NCBI GenBank assembly: GCA_035547835.1
Contig: DASZTW010000007.1
Location: forward strand, 262,955 to 326,954
Length of the DNA: 64,000 nt
Origin: Acidimicrobiales bacterium
GTDB taxonomy: Bacteria > Actinomycetota > Acidimicrobiia > Acidimicrobiales > Iamiaceae
Direction: 5' to 3'
Shown: piece after piece, positions 25,591-33,813 of the stretch
How positions within the stretch are numbered: position 1 is the stretch's first letter
How the letters are laid out: every line of letters begins with the position of its first letter
The notes under the pieces: model-generated
Databases searched by the model: none
What the model saw: only the letters and a program-made list of their open reading frames with translations
What the model was told of the DNA's origin: nothing
Made by a program: the position numbers and the translations under genes

Positions 25591-27143
25591 CCGCTTCTGT
25601 GACGCGCTCCCACCATCGGGGCACTCGTGCACGGCGACACCGCGGCGCGACGCGGCTCGCCATCGCGCTGTTCGTCGTCGTCGTGGCCGCGTTGGTGCCG
25701 GCCTGTTCGCTGAGCTCGCCGCCGAAGGGCTACGACGTCACTGCCACGTTCTCGCGGGCCATCGGCCTGTACCCGAACTCCACCGTCCGGGTCCAAGGCA
25801 TTTCCGTCGGGCAGGTCACCAAGATCCGCAACGTCGGCGACCAGGTCGTGGTGACGTTGCGCGTCAAGTCCGGCACCAAGGTGCCGGCCGACGCGACGGC
25901 CGCCCTGGTGCCCGCCTCGCTGCTCGGTGAGCGCTACGTCCAGCTGGCCCCCGTCTACACCGGAGGCCCGGCGCTGCAAGCAGGCGATGAGATCCGCCAC
26001 ACGAAGGTCCCCGCCGAGTTCGACGAGCTGTTGCGGAGCTTGCAGGACTTCACGGGTTCCATCGACCCGAAGACCGCCTCGAACTTGGTCACCAGCCTGT
26101 CGAGCCTGCTCGCGGGCCAGGGTGAGTCGCTGAACCGGCTGATCGACAGCGGCGCCGGCACCTTGCAGCTGTTGGCCGACAAGAGCGGTGAGCTGGGCGA
26201 CATCCTCGATTCGCTCAGCACGCTGACCACCGCGCTCCAGGGGCACACAGGTGAGATCCAGAAGCTGATCAGTGACTACAACCTGCTGGCCGGTGTGCTG
26301 TCCGACAACCAGGGCAACTTGAACACGACGATCACCAACACCGATGCGCTGGCTTCGGAGGTCACCGACCTGCTCCAGCAGCACGCCGCGAAGCTGCCGT
26401 TCGATGTCGAGCAGCTCACCCACGTGACCCGCACCGTCGACCGGAACTTCGACTCGCTCCAAGTCCTGTTCAGCTCGACCGTTCGCCTGTTCGACGCGGC
26501 TGGCCGCGCATACGACTCGCAGCACAACGCGCTGACGCTCAACACCCAGGTCAGCGCCGGCTACACCAGCGAAATCATCGCCTACCGCCTTCGCGACCGG
26601 ATCTCTGGGCTGTGCCGCCGGTTGCAGATCGCGACCTGCTCCGACCCCGCCACGTCACCGTTCAACTCGATCATCAGCCAGATCCCGGGCCTCCTCGGCA
26701 AGCTGCCCGGCGTCAACGGCACCCAGCCGGCGAGCACGACGGCTGCGGCGACCACGTCGACCCCGGCTGCCTCCACCACCTCGCCCGCGAGAGCAAGCGC
26801 GTCGGCCACCTCGGGCCTGGACCTGTCGTCGCTCGGCCTCAACGCCGATCAGCGCGACGCCTTGTCGCACCTGACCAACGACGTCATGCCAGTGATCAGC
26901 TCGCTGAGCTCCGACCAGCTCCAGGCGCTGATGACCCTCACGCCAGAGCAGATCCTGGCGCTCGGCAAGCTTCCGGTCGCGCAGATCCCTGACAAGTTGA
27001 ACCAGATCCGCGCCGGCTCGCTGGCGCCCGACGCGCTGCTGCGCACCGCGCGCCCGCTGCTCACCGGTACCAGCTCGAACTTGGCGCTGGAAGGCCTGAC
27101 CGACTCCCTCGTCAACGCCCTCGGCACGCTGGGGGGCTCGTGA
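25587..27143 (+). CDS. mceD: Mce family protein D with lipobox-like N-terminus
   Basis: This is the longest Mce subunit here, 518 residues. The N-terminal segment ends in LVPACS, a lipobox with Pro at position -2, so it may be a lipoprotein, which is not usual for MceD. The MCE domain (SRAIGLYPNSTVRVQGISVG) and helical region are standard. The extra C-terminal part (about 385-518) has a Thr/Ala/Ser-rich linker and then a helical stretch with LSSDQLQALMTLTPEQIL, which has no counterpart in its neighbours. Start and stop overlap mceC and mceE. Confidence 0.9.
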   Translation: MTASVTRSHHRGTRARRHRGATRLAIALFVVVVAALVPACSLSSPPKGYDVTATFSRAIGLYPNSTVRVQGISVGQVTKIRNVGDQVVVTLRVKSGTKVPADATAALVPASLLGERYVQLAPVYTGGPALQAGDEIRHTKVPAEFDELLRSLQDFTGSIDPKTASNLVTSLSSLLAGQGESLNRLIDSGAGTLQLLADKSGELGDILDSLSTLTTALQGHTGEIQKLISDYNLLAGVLSDNQGNLNTTITNTDALASEVTDLLQQHAAKLPFDVEQLTHVTRTVDRNFDSLQVLFSSTVRLFDAAGRAYDSQHNALTLNTQVSAGYTSEIIAYRLRDRISGLCRRLQIATCSDPATSPFNSIISQIPGLLGKLPGVNGTQPASTTAAATTSTPAASTTSPARASASATSGLDLSSLGLNADQRDALSHLTNDVMPVISSLSSDQLQALMTLTPEQILALGKLPVAQIPDKLNQIRAGSLAPDALLRTARPLLTGTSSNLALEGLTDSLVNALGTLGGS

Positions 27144-28192
27144 TGCGCCGACCCGACCTGCACCGCCTGCGGCGGTTGCGCCCGCTGGCGACCCTCGTGG
27201 TCCTCTTGCTCGCGTGCGTCGGGCTGACCGCGTGCTGGCCGATGGGTGGTCCGGCCACCGTGAAGGTGTACGCGACGATCGGCGACGATCCGAGCGGCGG
27301 CAACGGTGGGGTGGGTGACATGGCGAGCGGAGCGCCGGTCGAGATCTCCGACATCCCTATCGGCAACGTCACCAGGATCTCGCTCGACAAGACCCAGACC
27401 AAGGCCCGCCTCACGTTGTCGGTCAAGAAGTCGGCGAAGGTGCCTGCTGACGTGAGCGTCCGCATCCGCCGCTCCACTCCACTGGGCGAGAAGTTCGTGG
27501 AGCTGGTGCCGGCCAACGGCGCCGGCTCAGAGCTGTTGCACGACGGGCAGGAGCTCTCGGGTGTCGCCGTCCCCGACGTCGAGGAGCTGGTCTCCTCGGG
27601 GACCGACCTGTTCGCCGCCCTGTCCGCTGACCAGATCGCCGTCCTCATCGACGAGGGCGCCAAGGCGTTCGGTGGGCGCGGACCGCAGCTCCGCCAGATC
27701 CTCGACGACTTCGACACCGTGGCCAAGGGCTACGTGACGCGCACAGGCACGATCACCAACCTCGTTCACGACGTCAAGACGTTGACGGACTCGCTCGCGC
27801 CCAACTCCGCGGCCAATGCCCAGCTGTTGACCAACCTCGCACAGACCACCCAGATCCTGTCGGACCAGTCGAACCACTTCCTCGATCTGCTGTCATCGCT
27901 CAACAACTTGGCCCGCCAGAGCACCAGCCTCATCCGCGACAACTTCGATCGGATCGTCCTCCAGACGCACACCTTGCGGGTGCTCACCGACGAGGTCGCC
28001 AAGCAACAAGACGCCCTCGGCAACATCTTGAAGTACCTGCCCGCCCACAACCAGACGCTGATCAAGGGCGTCGACGGCCAGGACTTCGCGCAGACCATGA
28101 ACGACTTCGTGATCTGCGGCCTTCCCGGCGGCGGCGAAGATCCCAACGATCCCGTGAACAGCTGCGGGCCATATCAGGGAGCCACCAAGTGA
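27140..28192 (+). CDS. mceE: Mce family lipoprotein E (LprK type)
   Basis: The protein has 350 residues from the GTG overlapping the mceD stop (an ATG follows at once). The signal ends in GLTACW, a good lipobox, as in mycobacterial MceE/LprK. The MCE domain is slightly altered at its start: an insert DDPSGGNGGVGDMASGAPVE stands where other subunits read a short loop. The helical tunnel and a Cys-containing end (VICGLPGG, NSCGP) follow. Its stop overlaps the mceF GTG. Confidence 0.9.
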   Translation: MMRRPDLHRLRRLRPLATLVVLLLACVGLTACWPMGGPATVKVYATIGDDPSGGNGGVGDMASGAPVEISDIPIGNVTRISLDKTQTKARLTLSVKKSAKVPADVSVRIRRSTPLGEKFVELVPANGAGSELLHDGQELSGVAVPDVEELVSSGTDLFAALSADQIAVLIDEGAKAFGGRGPQLRQILDDFDTVAKGYVTRTGTITNLVHDVKTLTDSLAPNSAANAQLLTNLAQTTQILSDQSNHFLDLLSSLNNLARQSTSLIRDNFDRIVLQTHTLRVLTDEVAKQQDALGNILKYLPAHNQTLIKGVDGQDFAQTMNDFVICGLPGGGEDPNDPVNSCGPYQGATK

Positions 28193-29544
28193 TCTCCCGT
28201 CGCATCGCCATCAACTTGGCCGCGTTCTTGATCGTCGCGGTCCTCTTGGTCCTGTACGGGATCGTCGACCTCTTCGGCAACCCGCTCGAGCACCACCGCA
28301 AGGCGGTCGCCACGTTCCCGTCGGCCGGCGGCCTGCACCCCCACTTCCTCGTCAGCCTGCAGGGTGTGCCGGTGGGGGAGATCACGTCGATCAAGCTCGG
28401 CGAGAACGGCGTGAAGGTCTCGATGTCCTTCGACAAGGGCACCCACGTGCCGGCCGACGTCGTGGCACGGGTGATCCGCTCGAGCCCCGTGGGTGAGCAG
28501 CGCATCGACCTCACCACGACCGATGGCGGCAGAGGCGAACTGCCCAACGGCGCCGACATCCCCATTGCCAAGACCGACGCCGTCCCGCCCGATGTCGGTC
28601 AGGTGCTCGACGACGTGCGTGGGCTGCTCGACAACCTCCCGACCGGCGACCTGAACCAGCTGATCCACGAGACCGCGGTGGGATTGAGCGGCCGAGCCGA
28701 CGATCTCAAGTCGATCGTCGACTCGTTGACGACGCTCTCCCACGCGTACCTGCAACATCAAGATTCGTTCCGTCAGCTCCTGGCCACCTCGCCCACCTTG
28801 TTGAACGGGCTGGCCGACAGCGGCGCGCAGCTCCAGTCGGGACTCGAGCGCACCCACGCCCTCACCCAGCTGCTCGCCAACCGTCGCTACGACTTGGTCA
28901 AGCTGTTCGACGACCTCACGAGCCTCGGCACCGTCGGCGACAGCGTGATCCAGGCAAACCGCACCAACCTCACCTGCATCCTCTCCGACGTCGCCGACCT
29001 CAGCCAGTTCCTGCAGGGCAGCACGCTGGCCAACCTGTCGACGGGGCTGCGGCTGAACCTCCAGTTCTTCGGGTTGGTCGACAAGATCTCCCCGCAGGGC
29101 TACGCGAAGGACTTGGGTCTCAACGCGCCGACCCGCGACGACCAGACGTGGCTGCGGGTCCGGACCTTGATCCCACCTGCGCAACCACCGGCGGCGTCGT
29201 ACTCGACGAAGTTGCCGGTGTCGCCGATCAAGATGGGGGCGGCGTGCCGCAACGTGTACGGCAACGGCGCTCCGGCCGTGAGCCAAGCCGGCTTCAAGCC
29301 CCTGTACGGCGCGCAGGTGATCCAGCCCACCGAAGCCGACGCGGAAGCGCCCAAGGCAGCTCTCACGGGCCCGGCTGGGGCGAGCAGCGCCACCCCGGCG
29401 GCGCTGGCTTCGATCCAGACCGGTGCGCCGGCGCCCCGTGCCACGAGCGGTGGCGCGGATCTTGCGCTGCTCCTGCTCGGTATCGTCACCATCGGCCTGT
29501 TGGTGATCGCGGTGCCGTACTTCCGCTATCGCTGGAGAGACTGA
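28189..29544 (+). CDS. mceF: Mce family protein F with C-terminal membrane segment
   Basis: The last Mce subunit has 451 residues. An N-terminal segment (about 8-30), MCE domain (FPSAGGLHPHFLVSLQGVPV, GEITSIKL) and helical region are followed by an Ala/Pro-rich stretch and a second membrane segment at about 424-445 (LALLLLGIVTIGLLVIAVPY) ending in YRWRD. Both ends therefore sit in the membrane. The GTG start overlaps the mceE stop. Confidence 0.9.
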   Translation: MISRRIAINLAAFLIVAVLLVLYGIVDLFGNPLEHHRKAVATFPSAGGLHPHFLVSLQGVPVGEITSIKLGENGVKVSMSFDKGTHVPADVVARVIRSSPVGEQRIDLTTTDGGRGELPNGADIPIAKTDAVPPDVGQVLDDVRGLLDNLPTGDLNQLIHETAVGLSGRADDLKSIVDSLTTLSHAYLQHQDSFRQLLATSPTLLNGLADSGAQLQSGLERTHALTQLLANRRYDLVKLFDDLTSLGTVGDSVIQANRTNLTCILSDVADLSQFLQGSTLANLSTGLRLNLQFFGLVDKISPQGYAKDLGLNAPTRDDQTWLRVRTLIPPAQPPAASYSTKLPVSPIKMGAACRNVYGNGAPAVSQAGFKPLYGAQVIQPTEADAEAPKAALTGPAGASSATPAALASIQTGAPAPRATSGGADLALLLLGIVTIGLLVIAVPYFRYRWRD

Positions 29545-29550
29545 GGGTTC

Positions 29551-30333
29551 ATGGCACCTGACGACGAGGAGACCCCGGACGACGTGAAGGTCGTCGGGGG
29601 AGCTGGGCCTCGGCAACGGCGGCGTTCCGACGACTTGTCCTCGATCCGGTCCCGATCCCGCAGCGAGGAGCGCCGAGGCACCGACGTTTCGGCCGCGGGC
29701 TCGTCACCCGCTCCACCCCGGCCGCCGGGCAGCGCCGAGGTCGCTGCGGTGGTCGACCGACGGTCCTACAACTTGCTTGTCGGCATCACCGCGCTGCTCG
29801 CCGTGATCGCCATGGTGTTCGCCCTGGCTTGGGGTTTCGGGTGGGGCCACTCCCGTACCCGCAAAGTCGTCCTGTCGGCAGGGTCGAAGGACGTGAAGGA
29901 GATGTCGGCCGTCGCCCGATCCTTCGCCTCCAATTTCACGAACTACGACCCAGAGAGCATCGACCGCATCTTCAACCAGATCAACGATCTCGCCACCGGT
30001 CAGTTCGCGCAGGACTGGCCGACCAAGGACATGCCCAAGTCCGCACGCGATTCGCTTCGGTCGGGCCGTGCGCAGATCCGGGGCGAGATCAAAGACCTGT
30101 TCGTGCAGAACTTCAACAGCTCGAGCGGCGAAGTCTTCTCGGTCGTCGACGTCACGTACACCAACAACAGCAACCCCCAGCCCATCCCGGACACCTTGCG
30201 CTTCGACATCCACCTCGTGAAGGTGAACGGCGACTGGAAGATCAACAGCGTCGAGTTGCTGAACAGCCCAGGGGCCGATTCCGCTGCGGGCCTCGTGCCT
30301 GGCGAGTCGACCAGCACGACCACAGCTGGCTGA
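29551..30333 (+). CDS. Mce-associated membrane protein
   Basis: The 260-residue protein has a charged cytoplasmic N-terminus (1-68), one membrane segment (about 71-95) and an outside domain of about 150 residues resembling the Mas/Mam family (NTF2-like; KDVKEMSAVARSFASNFTNY, FSVVDVTYTNNSNPQP). Such proteins stabilise or assist Mce complexes. It closes the operon six bases after mceF. Confidence 0.85.
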   Translation: MAPDDEETPDDVKVVGGAGPRQRRRSDDLSSIRSRSRSEERRGTDVSAAGSSPAPPRPPGSAEVAAVVDRRSYNLLVGITALLAVIAMVFALAWGFGWGHSRTRKVVLSAGSKDVKEMSAVARSFASNFTNYDPESIDRIFNQINDLATGQFAQDWPTKDMPKSARDSLRSGRAQIRGEIKDLFVQNFNSSSGEVFSVVDVTYTNNSNPQPIPDTLRFDIHLVKVNGDWKINSVELLNSPGADSAAGLVPGESTSTTTAG

Positions 30334-30384
30334 TCTGCCACCCCGGCCGTGACGACCATCACGTCAGGTCGGGCGGATGTGGCG

Positions 30385-30412
30385 TTGCACGGTGCCCGCG
30401 CTTGCGTATGAT
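30385..30412 (+). promoter_or_regulatory. Promoter of the DUF4193 gene
   Basis: TTGCAC (30385-30390) and TATGAT (30407-30412) are 16 bases apart. The leader of about 70 bases carries AAAGGA before the ATG. Confidence 0.6.
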
Positions 30413-30487
30413 CCGGCCGCGGACCTGTGCCGCCACCTCTGATCCCCCGAAACGTCACCAGGGCTCAGCCCGAAGACAAAGGACGAA

Positions 30488-30982
30488 ATGGCTGACGACG
30501 AACTGAGCGACGACCAGCTCGACGACGAACTCGACGAAGACCTGGACGACGAAGATCTCGACGACCTCGATGAGGAGGACGTCGAGGATCTCGACGACGA
30601 CGACCTCACGGTCCCAGAGGGTGACGAAGACGACGCTGCCGTCGACGTCGAGGAAGGCGGCGGGGACGAGGACGAGGCGGGCCCGGCGCCCACCACCTCA
30701 CGTCACCGCGGCTCGGGCGACGAAGACGAAGACGAAGACGACATCGACGCCGACGACGTCGAGGAGGACCTCGACACCATCTTGCGGGATCGGATCGCGG
30801 CGACCGACGACGAAGAGGACGACGAGGAGGACGACGCTGGCAGCAGTGACGACCGTGCCGAGGGCACCGGGCGCGTGCAACCGAAGAAGCCCGGCGAGTT
30901 CGTGTGCCAATCGTGCTTCTTGGTGAAACACCCCAGTCAGCTCGCTGATGCGAAGTTGCAGTACTGCACGGACTGCGTCTGA
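30488..30982 (+). CDS. DUF4193 acidic zinc-ribbon protein
   Basis: The protein has 164 residues. The first 130 are extraordinarily acidic, mainly Asp and Glu in runs such as DDEDLDDLDEEDVEDLDDDD. The C-terminal 35 residues are the DUF4193 core, with CQSC and CTDC pairs (EFVCQSCFLVKHPSQLA) that should bind zinc. Typical DUF4193 proteins are about 100 residues with a shorter acidic part, so the acidic region is expanded here. The function is unknown; the family is common in Actinobacteria. It has its own promoter. Confidence 0.88.
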   Translation: MADDELSDDQLDDELDEDLDDEDLDDLDEEDVEDLDDDDLTVPEGDEDDAAVDVEEGGGDEDEAGPAPTTSRHRGSGDEDEDEDDIDADDVEEDLDTILRDRIAATDDEEDDEEDDAGSSDDRAEGTGRVQPKKPGEFVCQSCFLVKHPSQLADAKLQYCTDCV

Positions 30983-31006
30983 GCGCGGTTCCAAAGGAGG
31001 GCGAGG

Positions 31007-31477
31007 GTGACCTACACGACAGTGGTCGTCGGGACGGACGGTTCGGAGACGGCACAGGCAGCGGTGCTGCAAGCCGCCCAGCTGGCGGCGGCGGACCACG
31101 GCACGGTGGTGGTGGTCAGTGCCTATGAACCCGCTGCCGAGCCGGCAGCGAACCCTGACCGGCTTCCCGACGACATCAGGTGGATGCTCACCGACGTCGC
31201 GCAGGCAGAGGGCCTTGCCGCCAAAGGCCGAGAAGTAGCGCGTGAACAAGGCGCGAGTCGAGTGATCGTTCGCGCGGAGAAGGGGGATCCCGCCACCGCG
31301 ATCTTGGAGGTGGCCGAGGAGTTCGATGCGGAGCTCATCGTCGTCGGTTCGAAAGGCCTCGGCTCACCGGCGCACTTCCTGCTGGGGAGCGTGGCAAGCC
31401 GAGTCGCACACCATGCCCCGTGTGATGTCCTTGTCGTCCAGACCGACCGCCCTGCGGCGGGTTCGCGAGGCAAGTGA
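31007..31477 (+). CDS. Universal stress protein (UspA family)
   Basis: The 156-residue single-domain protein has the start VVVGTDGSETAQAAVLQAA and the ATP-binding pattern GSKGLGSPAHFLLGSVA near 118-134. This ATP-binding subgroup responds to stress or energy status. The GTG follows a strong AAAGGAGG site. Confidence 0.93.
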   Translation: MTYTTVVVGTDGSETAQAAVLQAAQLAAADHGTVVVVSAYEPAAEPAANPDRLPDDIRWMLTDVAQAEGLAAKGREVAREQGASRVIVRAEKGDPATAILEVAEEFDAELIVVGSKGLGSPAHFLLGSVASRVAHHAPCDVLVVQTDRPAAGSRGK

Positions 31478-31527
31478 GTGGTTCGTCCACTTTTCGCCGG
31501 CCTGGGCCATCGGTCATCATTGCGTCT

Positions 31528-32046
31528 GTGACTGACAACAAGACGCCCGCCGACAGGGCCCTGGACCTGTTCGTCTACGCCCCGCTCGGCTTCCTCCTCG
31601 AAGCCCGCGAAGTGCTCCCGAAGCTCGCCGAGCGCGGGCGCGGCCAAGTCGACAACCAGGTCAACATGGCAAGGATGGTCGGCCAGTTCGCGGTCAACAC
31701 CGGCAAGAGCGAAGCACAGAAGCGCTTCGGCGCCGTGCAGGAGCAGGCGGTGGCCGCTCTCGGCGAGTTGGGCTTGTGGCCGGCACCCGACACCGCGCCT
31801 GCCGCCAGCGAAGCCGCCGCTCCGGCCACCCCGGCGCCGTCTGCCGACGGCGCTGCCACCGATGACGACGCTCCCGCCGTCGACACGCTGGCGATCCCCG
31901 ACTACGACGGACTCGCTGCATCACAGGTGGTGCCACGCCTCGAAGGCCTCGCCGACGGAGAGCTCGAGGCCGTCCGCAGGTACGAGGCCAGCCACCGCGG
32001 ACGCAAGACGGTCCTCGGCAAGATCGCACAGCTCCAGTCCGCGTGA
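31528..32046 (+). CDS. Uncharacterised actinobacterial protein, C-terminal DUF8129-like motif
   Basis: The protein has 172 residues from the GTG at 31528. The N-terminal part (ALDLFVYAPLGFLLEAREVL) is a moderately hydrophobic helix resembling those of lipid-droplet-associated actinobacterial proteins. A Pro/Ala linker (90-125) leads to a C-terminal motif, DYDGLAASQVVPRLEGLADG with RYEASHRGRKTVL, seen in several actinobacterial families. No enzyme motif is visible. An earlier in-frame start at 31474 would overlap the stress gene. Confidence 0.65.
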   Translation: MTDNKTPADRALDLFVYAPLGFLLEAREVLPKLAERGRGQVDNQVNMARMVGQFAVNTGKSEAQKRFGAVQEQAVAALGELGLWPAPDTAPAASEAAAPATPAPSADGAATDDDAPAVDTLAIPDYDGLAASQVVPRLEGLADGELEAVRRYEASHRGRKTVLGKIAQLQSA

Positions 32047-32062
32047 GCTGACACGCTCGTCG

Positions 32063-32572
32063 ATGGTCACCGAGGGCGCCCGGCCCGGCACCACGGCCGA
32101 TGTGGCACGTCTGGCCGAACTGGTGGCGGCCAGCCGCGGTGAGCTCGCCCCGGCACGCGGCGGCGAGATGTGGGTGTCGCGCGACGCACCGGCGCCCCCA
32201 CACGACCAGCGGCTGCGCGATGCCCTCGACGACGCGACCGGCGCCGGAGTGTGGTGCGGCACCCTCGATGACGTGATCGTCGGCCTGGCGGTCGCCAGGA
32301 TCGAGGTCGGGCGCGACGGCGTGGCGCTGGCGGTCATCGACGAGCTCTACGTCGAGCCCGGCGCACGTGGCATGGGGGTGGGCGAAGCCATGATGGACCT
32401 GCTGGTGGCGTGGGCCGGCTCGGCTGGGTGTGCGGGGATCGACGCAGCGGTACTTCCCGGCAACCGCATCGGGAAGAACTTCTTCGAGCGCTACGGGCTG
32501 ACCGCCCGCGCGATCCGGGTCCACCGCGCCCTGCCCGACAGCTCCGATGACGACGAGCAGGCGACGCCGTGA
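32063..32572 (+). CDS. GNAT-family N-acetyltransferase
   Basis: The protein has 169 residues from the ATG at 32063. The acetyl-CoA loop is seen in LYVEPGARGMGVGEAMMDLL, followed by NRIGKNFFERYGL. The substrate is unknown. Its stop overlaps the Nudix gene (GTGA). Confidence 0.85.
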   Translation: MVTEGARPGTTADVARLAELVAASRGELAPARGGEMWVSRDAPAPPHDQRLRDALDDATGAGVWCGTLDDVIVGLAVARIEVGRDGVALAVIDELYVEPGARGMGVGEAMMDLLVAWAGSAGCAGIDAAVLPGNRIGKNFFERYGLTARAIRVHRALPDSSDDDEQATP

Positions 32573-32982
32573 GCGCGCCGCCCGTGCCGCAGCTCGCCGT
32601 CGGCGCGGTGGTTGTCGATGACGAGCGCCTGCTCATGGTGCGCCGGGGTCACGGGCCGGCCGCAGGCGCATGGTCGGTTCCCGGCGGGCGACTCGAAGTC
32701 GGCGAGAGCATCGTCGAGGCGGTCGTGCGCGAGCTGGCCGAAGAGACCGGGCTCGAAGGGGTCTGTGGTGCGCTGGTGGGCTGGACCGAGGTGATCGAGC
32801 CCACCAGCCACTACGTGATCTTGGACTTCTGGGTCACGCTGTTGGAAGGACGTGACCCGGTGGCCGGGTCCGACGCTGCGGAGGCCCGCTGGGTGCCGCT
32901 GGGTGAGATCGCCGGGCTGCAGCTCGTGCCGGGCCTCGCCGAGTTCCTGCACGAGCACGGCGTGCTCGACACGATCGCCTGA
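32569..32982 (+). CDS. Nudix hydrolase
   Basis: The 137 residues contain a complete Nudix box, GGRLEVGESIVEAVVRELAE followed by ETGL, which binds the metal and hydrolyses nucleoside diphosphate derivatives. The tail is short. The GTG start overlaps the upstream acetyltransferase gene. Confidence 0.92.
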   Translation: MSAPPVPQLAVGAVVVDDERLLMVRRGHGPAAGAWSVPGGRLEVGESIVEAVVRELAEETGLEGVCGALVGWTEVIEPTSHYVILDFWVTLLEGRDPVAGSDAAEARWVPLGEIAGLQLVPGLAEFLHEHGVLDTIA

Positions 32983-33007
32983 GCGAACGGGGCCGGTCCG
33001 GGGACGG

Positions 33008-33781
33008 TCAGCGGCCCTTCCACTCCGGGGCGCGCTTCTCGATGAACGCAGTGAGGCCCTCGCCGATGTCCTCGGTCTGCATCATCCGCATCATGCCTTC
33101 GCCCGAGAGCTTCCAGCCGACCTCGTCCGGCTCGTCGGTGGCCGCGAGCACGATCTTGCGGCTCTCCTGCACGGCGAGCGGCGCGTTGGCGGTCACCCGG
33201 GCCGCTAGCTCCTTGGCCTTCTCGAGCGCTTCACCTTCCTTGCACAGCACGTTGACCAGGCCGAAGTGCGCGGCCCGCTCGGCCGAGATGGGGTCGCCGG
33301 TCAGCGCGGCTTCCATGGCGATGTTGCGCGGGATCTTGCGTGGCAGGCGGAACAGACCGCCGGCGCCGGCGACCAGGGCGCGCTTCACCTCGGGGATCCC
33401 GAAGGTGGCGGTGTCGGAGGCGACGACGAGGTCGGTGGACAGCACGATCTCGGTGCCGCCGGCGAGCGCTGGGCCATCGACCGCTGCGATGATCGGCTTG
33501 GCCCGCTCCCGCTGGGTGATGCCGCCGAACCCCCCGCGCCTGGTCTGGAGGCCGCCCGCGTTACCGGAGTTGATCTCCTTGAGGTCGGCGCCGGCACAGA
33601 AGATGTAGCCCTTCTCGGTGCGTGCGCCGGTGAGGATTCCGATCCAGGCGTTGGCGTCGGCCTCGAGCTTGTCGATCGCCTCTTCGATGCCCGTCGCGAC
33701 CGCACCGTTCACCGCGTTGCGCGCCTCGGGGCGGTTGATCGTGATGACGGCGATGTGACCTTGCAGTTCGTATTCGACCAT
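33008..33781 (-). CDS. Enoyl-CoA hydratase/isomerase (crotonase family)
   Basis: The 257-residue protein has the crotonase oxyanion-hole blocks: NRPEARNAVNGAV, IFCAGADLKEI, and AAVDGPALAGGTEIVLSTDL. The catalytic Glu in GIPEVKRAL, just before LVAGAGGLFRLPR, supports hydratase activity in acyl-CoA beta-oxidation. Its message looks leaderless, with TAGGGT 8 bases before the ATG. Confidence 0.93.
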   Translation of the reverse strand: MVEYELQGHIAVITINRPEARNAVNGAVATGIEEAIDKLEADANAWIGILTGARTEKGYIFCAGADLKEINSGNAGGLQTRRGGFGGITQRERAKPIIAAVDGPALAGGTEIVLSTDLVVASDTATFGIPEVKRALVAGAGGLFRLPRKIPRNIAMEAALTGDPISAERAAHFGLVNVLCKEGEALEKAKELAARVTANAPLAVQESRKIVLAATDEPDEVGWKLSGEGMMRMMQTEDIGEGLTAFIEKRAPEWKGR

Positions 33782-33789
33782 GGGTCGGC

Positions 33790-33795
33790 ACCCTA
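33790..33795 (-). promoter_or_regulatory. -10 element of the crotonase gene (leaderless)
   Basis: TAGGGT on the minus strand, 8 bases from the ATG at 33781. Confidence 0.5.
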
Positions 33796-33813
33796 CCCGG
33801 GGTGCGCGCCCGG

